This document shows, piece by piece, positions 11,018 through 22,900 of a DNA stretch of 64,000 bases. This DNA is from Smallanthus sonchifolius (Eukaryota > Streptophyta > Magnoliopsida > Asterales > Asteraceae). The stretch spans positions 20,571,501 to 20,635,500 of the forward strand of contig CM042023.1 of assembly GCA_023525975.1 (NCBI GenBank). Reading direction: 5' to 3'. The translations under genes were made by a program, and so were the position numbers. The first letter of the stretch is position 1. Each line of letters starts with the position of its first letter. The notes under the pieces were generated by a model, which did not search any database, was not told the DNA's origin, and saw nothing but the letters and a program-made list of their open reading frames with translations.

Positions 11018-11320
11018 TCAATACTCCATTGACGTACAAGTTAAAACTTGTTGAAGATGGGGTGGAAGACACATTGCAAGGTAGGTGGGGTCGGTGTCTC
11101 CGGGCATAGTGATAACAATCTGCGGCTCCATTTCCGACGATAGATGTGTCTTGCACGCAGGTGAAGATGGTTTACCTCCATCGTCAATGGTGTAGGCTAA
11201 ATATGGTTTCTTGTAAGAGCATGCTAGAATGATCAATGCACATGCTATTAAGCTAAACACTAGAAACATGCCACCAAATAGGTATATCATCGGAGAATTC
11301 CAGTGTAGTTCACCGGCCAT
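11018..11320 (-). CDS. GLUTAMINE DUMPER family protein (copy 2)
   Basis: Single-exon frame of 100 residues from the Met at 11320. One membrane helix at about residues 11-35 (MIYLFGG then LIACALIILACSY), a short hydrophilic loop rich in Lys/Ser/Glu, then the C-terminal signature region ending PGDTDPTYLA. The helix text YLFGG and IILACS matches the copy at 3729-4010, so the two are paralogues on the same strand about 7 kb apart. Odd point: the family core VIMAG reads ITMPG here. In Arabidopsis this motif is needed for GDU1 action, so this copy may act differently (inference). The tail after PTYLA is longer than in copy 1. A TATA-like CCATATATACAT lies at about 11424-11435, roughly 105 bases upstream of the start. 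Confidence 0.88.
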   Translation of the reverse strand: MAGELHWNSPMIYLFGGMFLVFSLIACALIILACSYKKPYLAYTIDDGGKPSSPACKTHLSSEMEPQIVITMPGDTDPTYLAMCLPPHLQQVLTCTSMEY

Positions 11321-11423
11321 GGTGACAGTGGTATGGATTGGTGTCTTTGTGACCCTCTATCTCAGGATTCTTCTTGTTCTTTGTCTTTATTTGGAATGCA
11401 ATGAATACTGTTTGTTATGGATG

Positions 11424-11435
11424 TATATATGGTGA
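11424..11435 (-). promoter_or_regulatory. Probable TATA box of GDU copy 2
   Basis: On the minus strand the sequence reads CCATATATACAT about 105 bases before the ATG. Position and composition fit a plant TATA box. The transcription start is not known. Confidence 0.45.
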
Positions 11436-11525
11436 TGCAATAATATTGTATATCATGAATTGGCCTTTTGAAGGTGGTTGCGTTATAATTTTATCTAGAG
11501 TATAACATTTTCAATTATATATATA

Positions 11526-11973
11526 CCAGGTTAAAATCTCGTGTATTACACGGGTTGATAAAATATAATATTATATATTTAATAATAAAAAACTTTGTAT
11601 TTTAAAAAACTCGTGTATTACACGAATTGATAAAATGTAATGTTATATACTTACTAATAAAAAGTTTATATCTTTAAAAACCCGTATATTACACGGTTTG
11701 AATACATTAATTTCTATTTAATATAATTTGACTTACATCACTTTTTAGTTAAAAACAAAAGTTACATAATAAAATTTCAAAGTTTCTTAAAATAATAGAT
11801 AATTTAAAATAAATGTGTTTTATTAGTATAATTAATATTTTTCTTTAAATATAAATCATTATTAAAAAAAGATATGTGTATTTAATAAGAGAGAGAGACG
11901 GAAAAAAAATTGTGAGAAAAAATGTGGACGTGACACGTGGCATAAATGATTTTTATTTATTATATATTATAGA
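11526..11973 (-). mobile_element. Short non-autonomous Helitron (copy 1)
   Basis: Read on the minus strand it starts TCTATAATATATAATAAATA, has an early CACGTGTCACGT word, and ends with a short hairpin (CCGTGTAATACACG) followed by CTGG. The flanking host bases are A before and T after, as Helitrons require. No coding capacity. Related copies lie at 13137-13549, 14066-14474 and 14660-15084, and the ends resemble the large Helitron at 43532-46505. Confidence 0.75.
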
Positions 11974-12369
11974 TAATGAAAATCCACTTGAGTTGAGAAC
12001 ATCCGTGAAAATCCGATATAACTTTTTTTAAAGGTATGTTTTATACATATTTTCGTCACTTTTTAAAAAAAACCAAAAAACTGCCGACTAGTTTTTTTTT
12101 TTAAATCATGAAAAAATAAAATTAAAGACCCTGTTTTTAATGTAAATTCAGCATGTTATATATGTACATTTTTTATAATTTTTTAAAAAAAAACCGCTCG
12201 GCACTTTTGTGTTTTTTTAAGTGTTGAAATTAAATATAAAAGCTATGCTAAAAATCATTTTGATTTTTTATAAGATTTTCACAGGTTTCTCAACTCAAGT
12301 GGGTTTGTATTATAACCTACCCCTATATATATATATATATAAAATTTAAGTAAAGAATCAAAAAATTAC
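11974..12369. other. AT-rich intergenic stretch
   Basis: No gene seen. Several poly-T/poly-A tracts and 'ttttttaaaaaaaacc' repeats. Confidence 0.4.
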
Positions 12370-12625
12370 ATAAACACTTGTACACTGGCAATCACTAAAA
12401 AGTGAAGAATTCCCCGTCACATTACCGTCACGCTAGTAGGAGGGCAATCACTAAGGTGTGTAATGTTTTCACTATCCACACACATACATATACAAACATA
12501 CACACACATCTACGCCCCCACGTCCGTGGTTCAACCCCCCCCCCCCCCCCACACACACACACAAAACACAAAAAAGCCCCATTCATGCCCCCAATTCAAT
12601 GCCCATTACACTTGGCCTTAGTGCA
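12370..12625. mobile_element. Degenerate MITE, same family as 15624-15923, with poly-C and CA runs
   Basis: It shares 'caatcactaaaaagtgaa' and 'aaggtgtgtaatg(g/t)tttcactatcca' with the element at 15624-15923. The right end CCATTACACTTGGCCTTA matches that family's end pattern. It contains a 16-base C run at 12535-12550 followed by a CA repeat. The left end is eroded. Confidence 0.55.
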
Positions 12626-13136
12626 TGAAAGATAATCACATATAATGGGATAGAGAAAAAGACGGTACTTTATGTATCACATTTAAAGTAATAACTCGGA
12701 GTATTTATGTGGTTTCTATTACTTAAAATAGTCATGTATTAAAGGTAACTCTATATATAAAAGCACCTTTAAAAGCTAACTTTGATAGTTTTTATAGTAG
12801 ATTACGCTTTTGATCCATGTGGCTTGACCTGTTTAACCCTTAAATCGAAAAAGATTTTTTTAACATATCAGACCCTGGGTTGCATTTCTATGACCATTTA
12901 AAGTTCGTGCTTGAACTCTTTTAATAAATAAGCTCTGATTTAGGCTCAAGCACGGCTTCAAGCATGGGTGGAGGAACCCTCCGACCCCAGTGATTGTCCC
13001 ATATAAAAGTGGTGTGCATTTAAGTTCCTATAATAGGTGGTATTTATGAGTAAAAAAATTGTTGTTAAAAGTGTCGCACATTGAAAAATAATCTATCCTA
13101 TTTCATTATTATGTATCATTAACATATGCTAATTCA
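12626..13136. other. Intergenic, no feature seen
   Basis: Nothing supportable. Confidence 0.4.
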
Positions 13137-13549
13137 TCTATACTATATAATAAATAAAAAAATTTCATGACACGTGTCGTCTTCATATTCATTCTTATCA
13201 TTTTTTTCCCGTCTCTCTCTTATTAAATACACATCTATCTTATACTAATAAAACATTTTTATTTTAAATTATCTTTTATTATAAGAAACTTTGAAATCTA
13301 ATTATTTAACTTTTAATTTCAATCAAATAGTAAATGAAAGTCAAATTACATTAAATAGTAATAACCTATTTTCGAAACCCAATTATATATATATATATAT
13401 ATTATATTTTTTTTACATATTTTGAATTTTATTTTATATCCTTAGTATAAGTAATACATTTTTACACCTGTAAAATATATACATAAAAATTTAATAATTT
13501 TATGTATTGATATTTTTCATCCCGTGTGTAGACACGAGTTCTAAGCTAG
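13137..13549 (+). mobile_element. Short non-autonomous Helitron (copy 2)
   Basis: Starts TCTATACTATATAATAAATA after a host A. Near the 3' end it has a small hairpin CGTGTGTAGACACG and it ends AAGCTAG before a host T. The body shares 'gacacgtgtcg', 'cgtctctctcttattaaat' and 'agtaataacctattt' text with copies 3 and 4. No coding capacity. Confidence 0.75.
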
Positions 13550-13562
13550 TGAGGGAATAAAG

Positions 13563-13876
13563 CAGGGTCGGCCCAGAGGGAGGGCGAGCAGGGCGACGGT
13601 TCCGGTCCCGGTCCTGCTCTCCCCTAGGGCCCGAAGTTTTAAATTTTTATATTATATATATATATGTGTGTGTGTGAGTGTGTTTTTTTTTAAATCTATA
13701 CACATAAACCCAATTGTTTATAAATCTGAACCCAAAACCAAGAAATAAAAAATATATATATATATAAGCCCGTATTATTTTTTTTTATATATGATTATTA
13801 AGTTTATATTATAGGTCCCGTTTTTTTTTACATGTCCCGAGCACAAACGTTTTGAGGATTTTTGGGACCGGCCCTA
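13563..13876. mobile_element. hAT-type MITE
   Basis: Ends: left CAGGGTCGGCCC; right, read inward, TAGGGCCGGTCCC. A perfect 8-base target duplication GAATAAAG lies at 13555-13562 and 13877-13884. GC-rich ends surround an AT/TG microsatellite body. Short inverted ends plus an 8-base duplication define hAT elements. It lies 13 bases beyond the 3' end of Helitron copy 2. Confidence 0.85.
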
Positions 13877-14065
13877 GAATAAAGGAGATGTTTTCAGTTT
13901 TTATTTTATTTCTTTCTTTAAATTATCATCTAACATGACACTTTCAAAAACATTAAAAAGATTATTTTATATTTTAATCAACTAAATATTTGTTTGTGTT
14001 AACTTTCCATATTATATATAACCCTTGGGCCTTGGATATATATTTAATTGCTTGTGGTTAGTACA

Positions 14066-14474
14066 TCTAAATAAAGGTTTTTTCATTCCATGTGTTGTAT
14101 CCATATTTATTCTTATCATTTTTTTCTCGTTTCTTTCTTATTAAATGCAAATCTATCTTTTAATAATAAAATATTTTTAAAGAAAATACTAATTATACTA
14201 ATAAAACATATTTATTTTAAATTATCCCTTATTATAGCAAACTTTAAAATTTAATTATGAAACTTCAAATAGCAAATGAAAGTCAAATTACATTAAATAA
14301 TAATTAACGTATTTTGAAACCAAATTATATATTAATTTTTACATATTTTGAATTTTGTTTTTATCCTTAATATATGTAATACATTTTTACACCTGCAAAA
14401 TATATACATAAAGATTTAAAAATTATATGTATTGATATTTTTCATCCATGTGTATTACACGGGTTCTAAGCTAG
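14066..14474 (+). mobile_element. Short non-autonomous Helitron (copy 3)
   Basis: Starts TCTAAATAAAGG after a host A and ends with the hairpin CGTGTATTACACG, then GGTTCTAAGCTAG before a host T. The body is closely similar to copies 2 and 4. Confidence 0.75.
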
Positions 14475-14659
14475 TAACTTAATATAAAAATATGAAAACG
14501 ACGTATATTTGCAAAAGTAAAAAATTAAACCGGCCTGAAAAATATTTAAAGTGTAAATAAAATTGTCCATGTGATTTAATGCATAGGTTATAAAAAATTA
14601 AACCTGTAAAAGATTTAAAGGGTAAGTGACCGAAGTCACTGAGATGAATAAATTCACAA

Positions 14660-15084
14660 CTAACTTAGAACCCGTGTATTACACACGGGGTAAAAATATT
14701 AATATATAAAATTCTTAAATTTTTATGTATATATTTTATAGGTGTAAATATATTACATATAGTAAGAATAGAAAACAAAATTCAAAATATGTAAAAATTA
14801 AGATATAATTGGATTTTGAAAGTACGTTAATTACTATTTAATGTAATTTGATTTTTATTTAATATTTGATTGAAAATAAAAGTTACATAATTAAATTTGA
14901 AAGTTTCTTATAATAAAGGATAATTTAAAATAAATGTGTTTTATTAATATAATTATTATTTTCTTTAAAAATACATTATTATTAAAAGATAGAGGTGTAT
15001 TTAATAAGAGAGATGGACGGGAAAAATATGATAAGAATGAATATAGAGGTGACACGTGTAATGAAAAAACCTTTATTTACTAGA
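14660..15084 (-). mobile_element. Short non-autonomous Helitron (copy 4)
   Basis: Inverted relative to copies 2 and 3. On the minus strand it starts TCTAGTAAATAAAGG and ends in the hairpin CCGTGTGTAATACACGG, then GGTTCTAAGTTAG before T. The last bases are TTAG instead of the usual CTRR and the base before the 5' end is G, so this copy has changed ends. It lies 185 bases from copy 3 in tail-to-tail orientation. Confidence 0.7.
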
Positions 15085-15620
15085 CAAATTATTTATAAAT
15101 TTGGATTGAATTTTTCTATCATTTCCCTTTTAAATATGTAAACTCTACACTTAAATAGTTAAATCAGTGTAGATTGTAGAATATGTTATCACAGATAAAT
15201 CTTTTTTTTGAAAGGGTCACAAATAAATATTTAGTTGAGTGATTAGTAGAACACATGCCACTTAATTAACTATTGGATTAAAGGTCGGCTTTCATATCAC
15301 TAGTCATATGATTACAAGAATAAACTTTTGAGGTTTGGTTCTTTACACTTTCCACACGTCCAAATTTTTATTTTATAATGAGTAAATCGTACAAGGAAAA
15401 TTACTTATATGATATAACTAGCTAGAAGCCCGTCTATCCTATACGATTAAACTGAATCGTACAATTTGTCACATAATTTCACTACTTTTTTTTAACATAT
15501 TCCCCTAATGCAAAAGCATGTCCCTTTACTTTTTATTTCCCCTTTATGTTGATAGAATCAAAAGAAAGCACACATTAAACATTAGTTACAAACACAATAC
15601 TCGACACACTCCTTTATTTG
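15085..15620. other. AT-rich intergenic stretch
   Basis: No gene-like structure seen. Confidence 0.4.
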
Positions 15621-15623
15621 TAA

Positions 15624-15923
15624 GGCTACGTGTATTGGTTTCACTAAAAAGTGAAAAACGCTCTGCCACGTCACTGTCACGTAGGCATGAGTGAAACAAC
15701 TAACCAGAACCACTAAAGTGTGTAATGGTTTCACTATCCACCATTAATTAAAAAAATTTATTATTTTAAACTGAGCCAACGACTCTTTCTTGGTTGGAAT
15801 GCGGCCAACGCCCGTGATTCGCCACACCTACCTGTCCAAAACGCCCCAAAATCGCCCTGGGGACGATGTTCCACGTTCTTTTGGGCTGACCTGGCAAGAG
15901 GCGTGAGCCCACTACACATAACC
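15624..15923. mobile_element. Harbinger-like MITE
   Basis: Ends: left GGCTACGTGTATTGG; right, read inward, GGTTATGTGTAGTGG. The flanks read TAA on the left and TTA on the right, a weak match to a three-base duplication. GC-richer body with 'ctcactgtcacgtagg'. The family includes 12370-12625; related ends occur at 30287 and 34088. Confidence 0.65.
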
Positions 15924-16061
15924 TTAGTAATTCAATAAATCAAAAGAAAGAGTTGTACAAAATTACTCGACGCACTCCTCTAGTCTCGAGAAACTCACTT
16001 GAGAAATCAACATCGATCAAGAAAAGTCTAGCAAAACTCCAACGTGATAGTGTTGGTCATG

Positions 16062-16386
16062 TGTTAGGCAACGACCATGCATATCAAATCCCTCTCACGT
16101 GTATCGGGGAACTCTATGAATAACCATATCTATTGTTATAATTGGAACTTAAAACACCAATTCAACACCAAAGAACTAAGAACATAAGATTAAATCAATA
16201 CATAAACAAGAAGCATCAAACAATTATTGTCTTATTAGCATCAATTGGAATTACATAAGAAAAGCCTCAAATTGAAAAAAAACACTGGGAATGGTTTAAC
16301 ACAACTAAATAGAAAAAAGTATAAAACAGCCCTTGAACTATTAGTGTTGACACTTTAGCCCCTGAACTTTGGAACAACATCTAACA
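16062..16386 (-). mobile_element. 3' LTR of a truncated copia element
   Basis: On the minus strand it begins TGTTAGATGTTG immediately after a polypurine-like ACATGGAGAT and ends GTTGCCTAACA, so its ends form the inverted pair TGTTAG/CTAACA. It follows the copia RNase H fragment at 16387-17045 in the right order for a 3' LTR. No 5' LTR partner is present. Confidence 0.7.
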
Positions 16387-17045
16387 ATCTCCATGTTTGG
16401 GTTAAAGTCAACCAATGTTTAACTTCTCCAAACAATATTCAAACTTAGGACATGCAAAAACCTTAGTCAACATGTTGCAGCGTTCTCCAATGTATCAACC
16501 TCTTGAACTACAACTTCTTTAGAATTAATAACATCTCTAATAAAATGTAATTTGACATTTATGTGTTTTGTTCTTTTATGATAAACTTGATTTTTTTATA
16601 ACTGTACAGCTCCCAGATTATTACATAATACCATAGTATTATCTAATTGTATACTAAACTCAGTAACCATCCCATTTAACCAGATTGCTTCTTTCACAAC
16701 CTCAGTTAATGTCACATATTCAGCCTCTGTGGTTGACATAGCTACAATATGTTGCAAGGATTCTTTCCAACTGACCAAACTTCCAAAAACAGTGAAAACA
16801 TAACCGGTTATTGATTTCTCTCTATCCGGATCCTTACCAAAATCAGTATCAACAGAACCCAAAACTAGTTTATCATTACTAACATTCTTCCCAAATACCA
16901 ATCCAACTTCTTTGGTACCATTTAGATACCTCATTATCCACTTAACAGCTCTCAATGTACTTTACCAGGATTAGCTAAATACATGCTTACAAGACTAACA
17001 TCATAGCCTATGTCAGTAACTAACTTATTTATATGTATATGTGGA
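16387..17045 (-). pseudogene. Ty1/copia RNase H fragment
   Basis: Minus-strand text matches the copia RNase H domain: YLANPGK, WIMRYLNGTKEVGLVFG, SITGYVF, VSWKESLQ, the STTEAEY signature and EAIWL. The main open frame is 16596-16955; a frame break lies near 16960, and stops follow after 16596. Together with the 3' LTR at 16062-16386 it is the 3' end of one 5'-truncated element. Differs in sequence from the copia fossil at 883-1812. Confidence 0.88.
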
Positions 17046-17072
17046 ATGTTAAGTAACTATGTTAATTTTAGA

Positions 17073-17778
17073 GTAAATTACAAAGATTATTCTTTAGTTA
17101 TATATGAAATTGCACCCTATATCCTTTGACTTCAATAATTACAGAGATTGTCCTTTTTTTTTAAAATTTGCACGCTCTTTGTCCTTTAAGTTAACCCCTA
17201 TCCATTTTCCTTGTTAAGTCACATCATGTGCCCCTCATGTGAGGGGCAAAACCATCATTTTACATTAAAACCATCTTTTTACGACCCATGTGAGTACAAA
17301 ATTAAACCCTAGACGCCTTAGTTCAAAGAAGAAGAACATCTCGTTTGAATACAATATTGAATTCTTGTGGTGCGATAGTAATTGAACAATCAGATACGAA
17401 AGTTTTTGAACTCAAAAGCTCATGTATCGCATGTTATTGATGAGACCCCAAGGAACCACCAATAGCTTGTCACCATCTCCGCCATCGCCGGAGGAAGGTC
17501 GCCAAAATGGCGATGTTCTCAGGTCGTTGCTACCATTCATCGAGTTGCCACAAGTCCTGAATTTAGCTTTGGTACAAGTGCTTAGAAAAAGATTTAATAT
17601 TAAATTGGGGATTTAAAGATGCAGTGAATTGACTTTTTTGCTCCTCACGTGAAGGGCACATGGTGTAACTTAACTAGGAAAATGGATGGGGTTAACTTAA
17701 AGGACAAAGAGTATGTAAAAATTTCTAAAAATGAATAATCTCTGTAATTATTGAAATCAAATGACATATGGCACAATT
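17073..17778. mobile_element. Mutator-like element with GAGTAAAT end and long inverted arms
   Basis: The left arm (about 17073-17265, starting AGAGTAAATTACAAAG) and right arm (about 17637-17778) are inverted copies over about 140 bases. The right terminus is cut off before the last 35 or so bases, so no target duplication can be read. The unique centre (17270-17635) includes a GC-richer 'ccatctccgccatcgccggagg' stretch that may be captured host DNA; I do not recognise it. Related by end sequence to 33394-33958 and 51582-52668. Confidence 0.65.
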
Positions 17779-17869
17779 TTATATGTCTTCCCAGCAGGAC
17801 TATCAACAAGTTGTTGCTGACTCTCATGAGAAGACTGGTGGAGGTGCTATTTACTTTTGGGCTGTCACT

Positions 17870-17990
17870 GAATTTGTTGGCTTTCAACAATTGGCTAGCT
17901 TATCCTGATGCAGGCTTTGAAGGGAACATATTCACATGGTGTAATGACCATCAGAGATCTCCTCGTATATGGGCTGGATAGATTTCTCCT
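17870..17990 (+). pseudogene. LINE endonuclease scrap
   Basis: A short reading frame contains DAGFEGNIFTWCNDHQ and then SPRIWA, a typical piece of the endonuclease domain of plant L1-type LINEs (the GFxGxxFTWxN motif). It stops at 17981 and nothing else of the element is adjacent. Confidence 0.6.
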
Positions 17991-18239
17991 CTAAAGTATA
18001 ATCTGAATTTTAAAAAAATGTATAAATTTTTTAATGGGCCGATATCATTACCCAAGCCCAATTTTTAACTCTTTTTGGTTTTTCACTTTTTCTATTTTCT
18101 TCGACTTCTCATATTATTATCTTTTATTGATTTTAGAGTCCGTAAGCATTTTTCTATTAACCGTGTTGGAAAATAATTGTAAAAATAGTTATTACTATCT
18201 ATATATATACATTAAAAAACAACTTGATGAATGATATAT
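17991..18239. other. Intergenic
   Basis: No supportable feature. Confidence 0.35.
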
Positions 18240-19570
18240 ACATCAAACGAGTAGGTTAACCCATGCGTTGCGGCGGGGCACGCGTTAAATCTACCGAAAC
18301 CACAAAAACGAACACAACAACCGGTTTTGATAATACCAATACCGACAACGATGTTGTTTGTTCATTACCGACGCGGTCCGTCACGGTAACAGTACTCGTT
18401 ATAGGTTACGACACAAAAAAAAATACTCGTTTTGAATACAACTCCATTTTTGAAAAAAATTATATCGGAATGTCGAGGAAAAAAAAAACAAAATACCGTT
18501 GTGCATTCCGTTTAAAAAAAAAGTAAACGAACGAAAATTTTACGTATAAGGGGTAGAAATGAAAATTAAAAGAAAATTTGTGTTTAAGTTATTATTAAAA
18601 AAAGTAGAAAAGGTTAAAAAAAATAAGAAATAACATAAAAAGGAAAATAAAATAATAAAAAAGAAAAATAGGTTAAGGTAGGAAAGATTTGAGGAGGAAA
18701 ATAGGTGAAGGGGGAGAAAGCCTGAACATGGAAGTGGGAAAAAAAAGGAAAAAAAAATAGAGGACCCAAGGAGTTGATCCTGGGTCAGGTCAAAGATAGG
18801 AAGAGATAGTGCCTTAACCACTGAAACAAAGAGCCTTTTGTGTTTCAACCGTGCGAAATTAATAGACATCAAACTATTTTAAGAAAGTCTGAATTTACTA
18901 TAGCAAATACCTTAGCTTTTAAATAGGATGATAATTGCCACGTATACTATATGTTATTCACATATCTTTTGGAACTTGAATTAGAAACTAAGTTTAAAGA
19001 CGAATGCGAGTGAACAATAACTCTCCCACGGAGGAGTGTCACGTGGTAATTAAAATTATTTTTTTTATATTTTCATTTTTAATTCTTATAGTATATATAT
19101 AATATACGTTTTTAGTCCGTTTCATTTTCTATTAATTTCGTTCTTCTTTAATAACTTTTGTTCGTTAAATTTTTTCAAAATACGGAGTGCGCAGCTATTT
19201 GTAGTTTTTTTTTAACGTTTCGATATAATTTTTTTTAAAACGGGGTTGTATTCAAAATCAAGTTTTTTTTCGTTGCCTATAGCGAGTCGAACAACATCAT
19301 TGTCGATAATGGTATTATCGGAATCCGTATCGGTATTCGCCTTATGGTTTTCGACGACCCGAAGCGGAATTTTTTTTAATTTGTTTTTTCCCTTTTTTTA
19401 TTATTTAGCTTTATGTTTCCTTTCCATTAACATTATTTTTACCGTTTCGCCTACGTTTTCGTTTAAATTTTATTAACGATGGGCCCGAAACCGTTTTCTA
19501 TGATAACTATCGTTCGTTAAGTTTTTTTAAATAACGGAATGCGCCGTTTTCTTAAATTTTTTTGGTCAAG
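18240..19570. repeat. Dispersed AT-rich repeat, family also at 52690-54230
   Basis: Text such as 'aataacttttgttcgttaa', 'cgatataattttttttaaaacgg' and runs of 'accgatacg/ccgtaccg' words is shared with 52690-54230, and in weaker form with 24530-24970 and 38560-38770. One boundary has a GC-rich 'gcgttgcggcggggcacgcg'. This looks like an old dispersed element, possibly Helitron-related, but I could not define both ends. No coding region is credible; the open frames are low-complexity. Confidence 0.5.
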
Positions 19571-19935
19571 GTTCTGGTTTAAATTTTATTGAAGAATAAA
19601 TTCAAATTAAATTAGAGTGTTTTTTTTTTATCGTACGCTATAAACAAATATATAAAAAGACAAAAAAAAATACCCTTCATTTAAAGTTAAAAAACATATG
19701 GGGTTAACTAATTGGATAAAAGTAACAAATTTTGTAAACCACGAGAATACAAAGAAGAAAAATGAATCTTTTGAATGAAACTGACAAAAATAACCAAATC
19801 ACAGAGACGAAAATGACAGTTTACTCTGTTTTTTAATTTTACATTATAGTGTTATTAATCAAGTATGTTAAACATTATTAATCCATTGTAACGTGCGTGA
19901 GTGTCTATATATACATAAAAAAAGTTATTTTACAA
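19571..19935. other. AT-rich intergenic stretch
   Basis: No supportable feature. Confidence 0.35.
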
Positions 19936-22900
19936 ATAAACAAACAAACAAACTTACCCAGTAAAATCCCACTCTATAGCAGGGTCTGGGGAGGGTTAGA
20001 TTAGGACAAACCTTACCCCTATCCCAAAAGATAAAGAGCCTGCTACCAGAAAGAACCTCGACTTAAAAGAAACCCATTATATATTAGGGAGGGGGAACAC
20101 ACAAACGAACAAGAAGCAATTAATATAACACGCATAACTATTAGCAGAAGGTAAAATAACATGCAAACATAAATAAAAACCGTAAGACTAAAGCCACCCT
20201 TAACAGTATCAGCACATGTAAGATTAACATCGAACATATAAGGTATGACTAAAGGCAACATAAGCTAAGTACAGGCCAAGAGAAATGAAGACCTAGCAAA
20301 TACTAAATCTATACTCTTCCCTAAAAATCCCTAACCTTTATCCTACATCTCCAAGCGCTCCTATCATAGATCATGTCCTTAGAGATGTGCAAGTCTAACA
20401 AATCATGCGTAATCTACTCCTCCCAAGTCAGTTCCGGTCTGCCTCTGCTCATCTTCCCCTCCACCGTGAGGGTGTCCACATTCCTTACATGTGTCGTCAT
20501 GTGTCGTCATATGTCGCCTACGCACATGCCCGAACCATCTCAATCTCCCCTCACTTATCTTATCTGAAATGCGAGCCACCCCTAATTTATCCCTAAAAAC
20601 TTCATTCCTTATCCAATCCAACCTTGTGTGCTCACACATTCACCTCAGCATCCTCATCTCTGCTACTTCCAACTTTTATGCATTTGTCTTCTTGATTGGC
20701 CAGCAATCAGTTCTGTATAACATAGCCGGTCAAACTGCAACCCTATAGAATTTCCCTTTTAATCTACCAGGGAACCTCTTGTCATATAAAGCGCGTGTGG
20801 CTGCTTTCCATTTGCACCAACCTGCCTCGACACGGTGAGCTACATCGCAATCAATGTCCCTATCACTATGTACAAACGAACCTAGGTACTTGAACTTTGT
20901 TTTTTGCGGTACAATTTCGCTTCCAATAGTTAGCTGTGTGTCCTCCTCACTGTCGGTCCCTCTGAATTTACAGTGAAGGTACTCAGTTTTAGACCGACTT
21001 ATGCGTAAACCTTTGCGCTATGTGTAACATCCATGCTTTTCCGACCTTATATTTTTTTTTTGACTTCTCATTTCAATCCCGTACTTATTCAAACACATTA
21101 TGTCACACAAATTATTATTTTAAACATATATCAATTAAATCTTACAACCTTGCATTAAATATCATTTTTCTATAACACATGTATTTATATATATATACAT
21201 ATAAGTAAACATTTTGTTATAATAAATATATATATTAAAATGAAACATGTGAATTTTTTTTATCATATGTATATCTATTTAATTGTGAAAATATATATTT
21301 AATTGTGATTATATGTGTGACCATATATATATATATTTGGTTATACTAGTTAAATCGAAAATTTAAGTTCTAAACTTTAATCATGAAAACACACCATTTA
21401 TATATATATATTTATATATATATATATATACATTGATTTATAAATATATATGCATATAGTTATTTATATTAACACATCATTCATACAATATGTAATTTTA
21501 TATAAAAAAAAGGATGAAGTTTTCTATATAAAGTAATTATTTTGATTTTTTTTTATATAAAAGCATTCTTTATAGCAATGGAAATGAATTAAAATTAAAT
21601 CAATTGAAACAATTCTATGATCTTGAACCCTTTTCATGGCAAATAAACCCTCTCAAACCCATTTGAACCCTCACATGAGCCTTTCTTCCCATTGATTGAA
21701 CCCTAGAACAAGTTCATCCAATTTTGACTTTGGAAAGTCAAAACTCATTTGCAAATCCATCAAACCATTGTAAATCCAATGCTTTAACTCAACCAAAACC
21801 GTTCGCTATCCACGCACGACTGTTATGGACTCTTAATTGCACCAATGATTGAAAGAAATCAAGTCTTTTTAAACCCATTTAAAGGTTTTCGGTTATGATA
21901 TTGAAAGGCATGAATCGAAGTCCAAACGGCCACTAAATCAGTCGATTATTGCTTCCACGAGTTAAGTTTTCATACCTTTAACTTTCCCTGAGCTGTTGCT
22001 ATCGAAATTACACAAAAAAGGGGTTCTTTTCCCTCTTCTATCCTTCTCGGGTCGCGACTGCGGGAGGAAACCAAAACCCGTCCTTCGACGAATCAAGGCA
22101 TAATCACAGGTATCCCCATTCGTTTTGATGTTTTGATTCAAAGCCCCATCATCCCTGTAGTAAAACTTGGCTAATCGGGTCCCATTTTGGGGCTAGGGTT
22201 TATGGTGACATTTGGGGAAGACGTACAATCAAACCGTGACTGCTGTTATTTTTTTTTCCTTTCTTTTACTTTTGTTTTGAGTTTATTTCTCACACACAAA
22301 CACACACATATATATATATATACACATATTCATAGATATATACTATAATGCATATTCTTGTTAAGATAAAATGGTAACATATGAATATATACTCTTATTT
22401 TATAACAAGACATAAACAAAAATATACATATGTTTTATCGAGGTTACAATATTTTATAAACTCACCTCATAGTTGTGTAAATTTATACATTCTTTTATAA
22501 AAAAAAAGACTATTAACTAACCTCTTTATAAGTAATTAAGGGATACAATTATTATCTTTTGTAAATAAATCTAGTTATATTTATATATATATATGTTTAT
22601 AAGATTGTAAAATTTATAAAACAAATTATGAACATTTAGTTAAACATTACTAATCCATTTTTAAAATTTTAAAACATACAAATAATCATTTTGGCAAAGA
22701 TCGATTATTTAAAACCTTTGATAGAAAATACTTAGACAATTATTTTATATAAATAACTATATAAATTCAATTTATTTCATTTAACATTTATATATTTATT
22801 TAATGACTCTTTTATAAACCATGTAAATAGATTAACTGAATGGTTTAACTAATTATTTTATTTATATAAAATAAATTATTTAAACCCTTTCCATTCCATA

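Noticed and set aside
18540..18872. 110-residue Phe/Ser/Leu-rich minus-strand frame
   Set aside because: Product of A/T-homopolymer sequence in a dispersed repeat.
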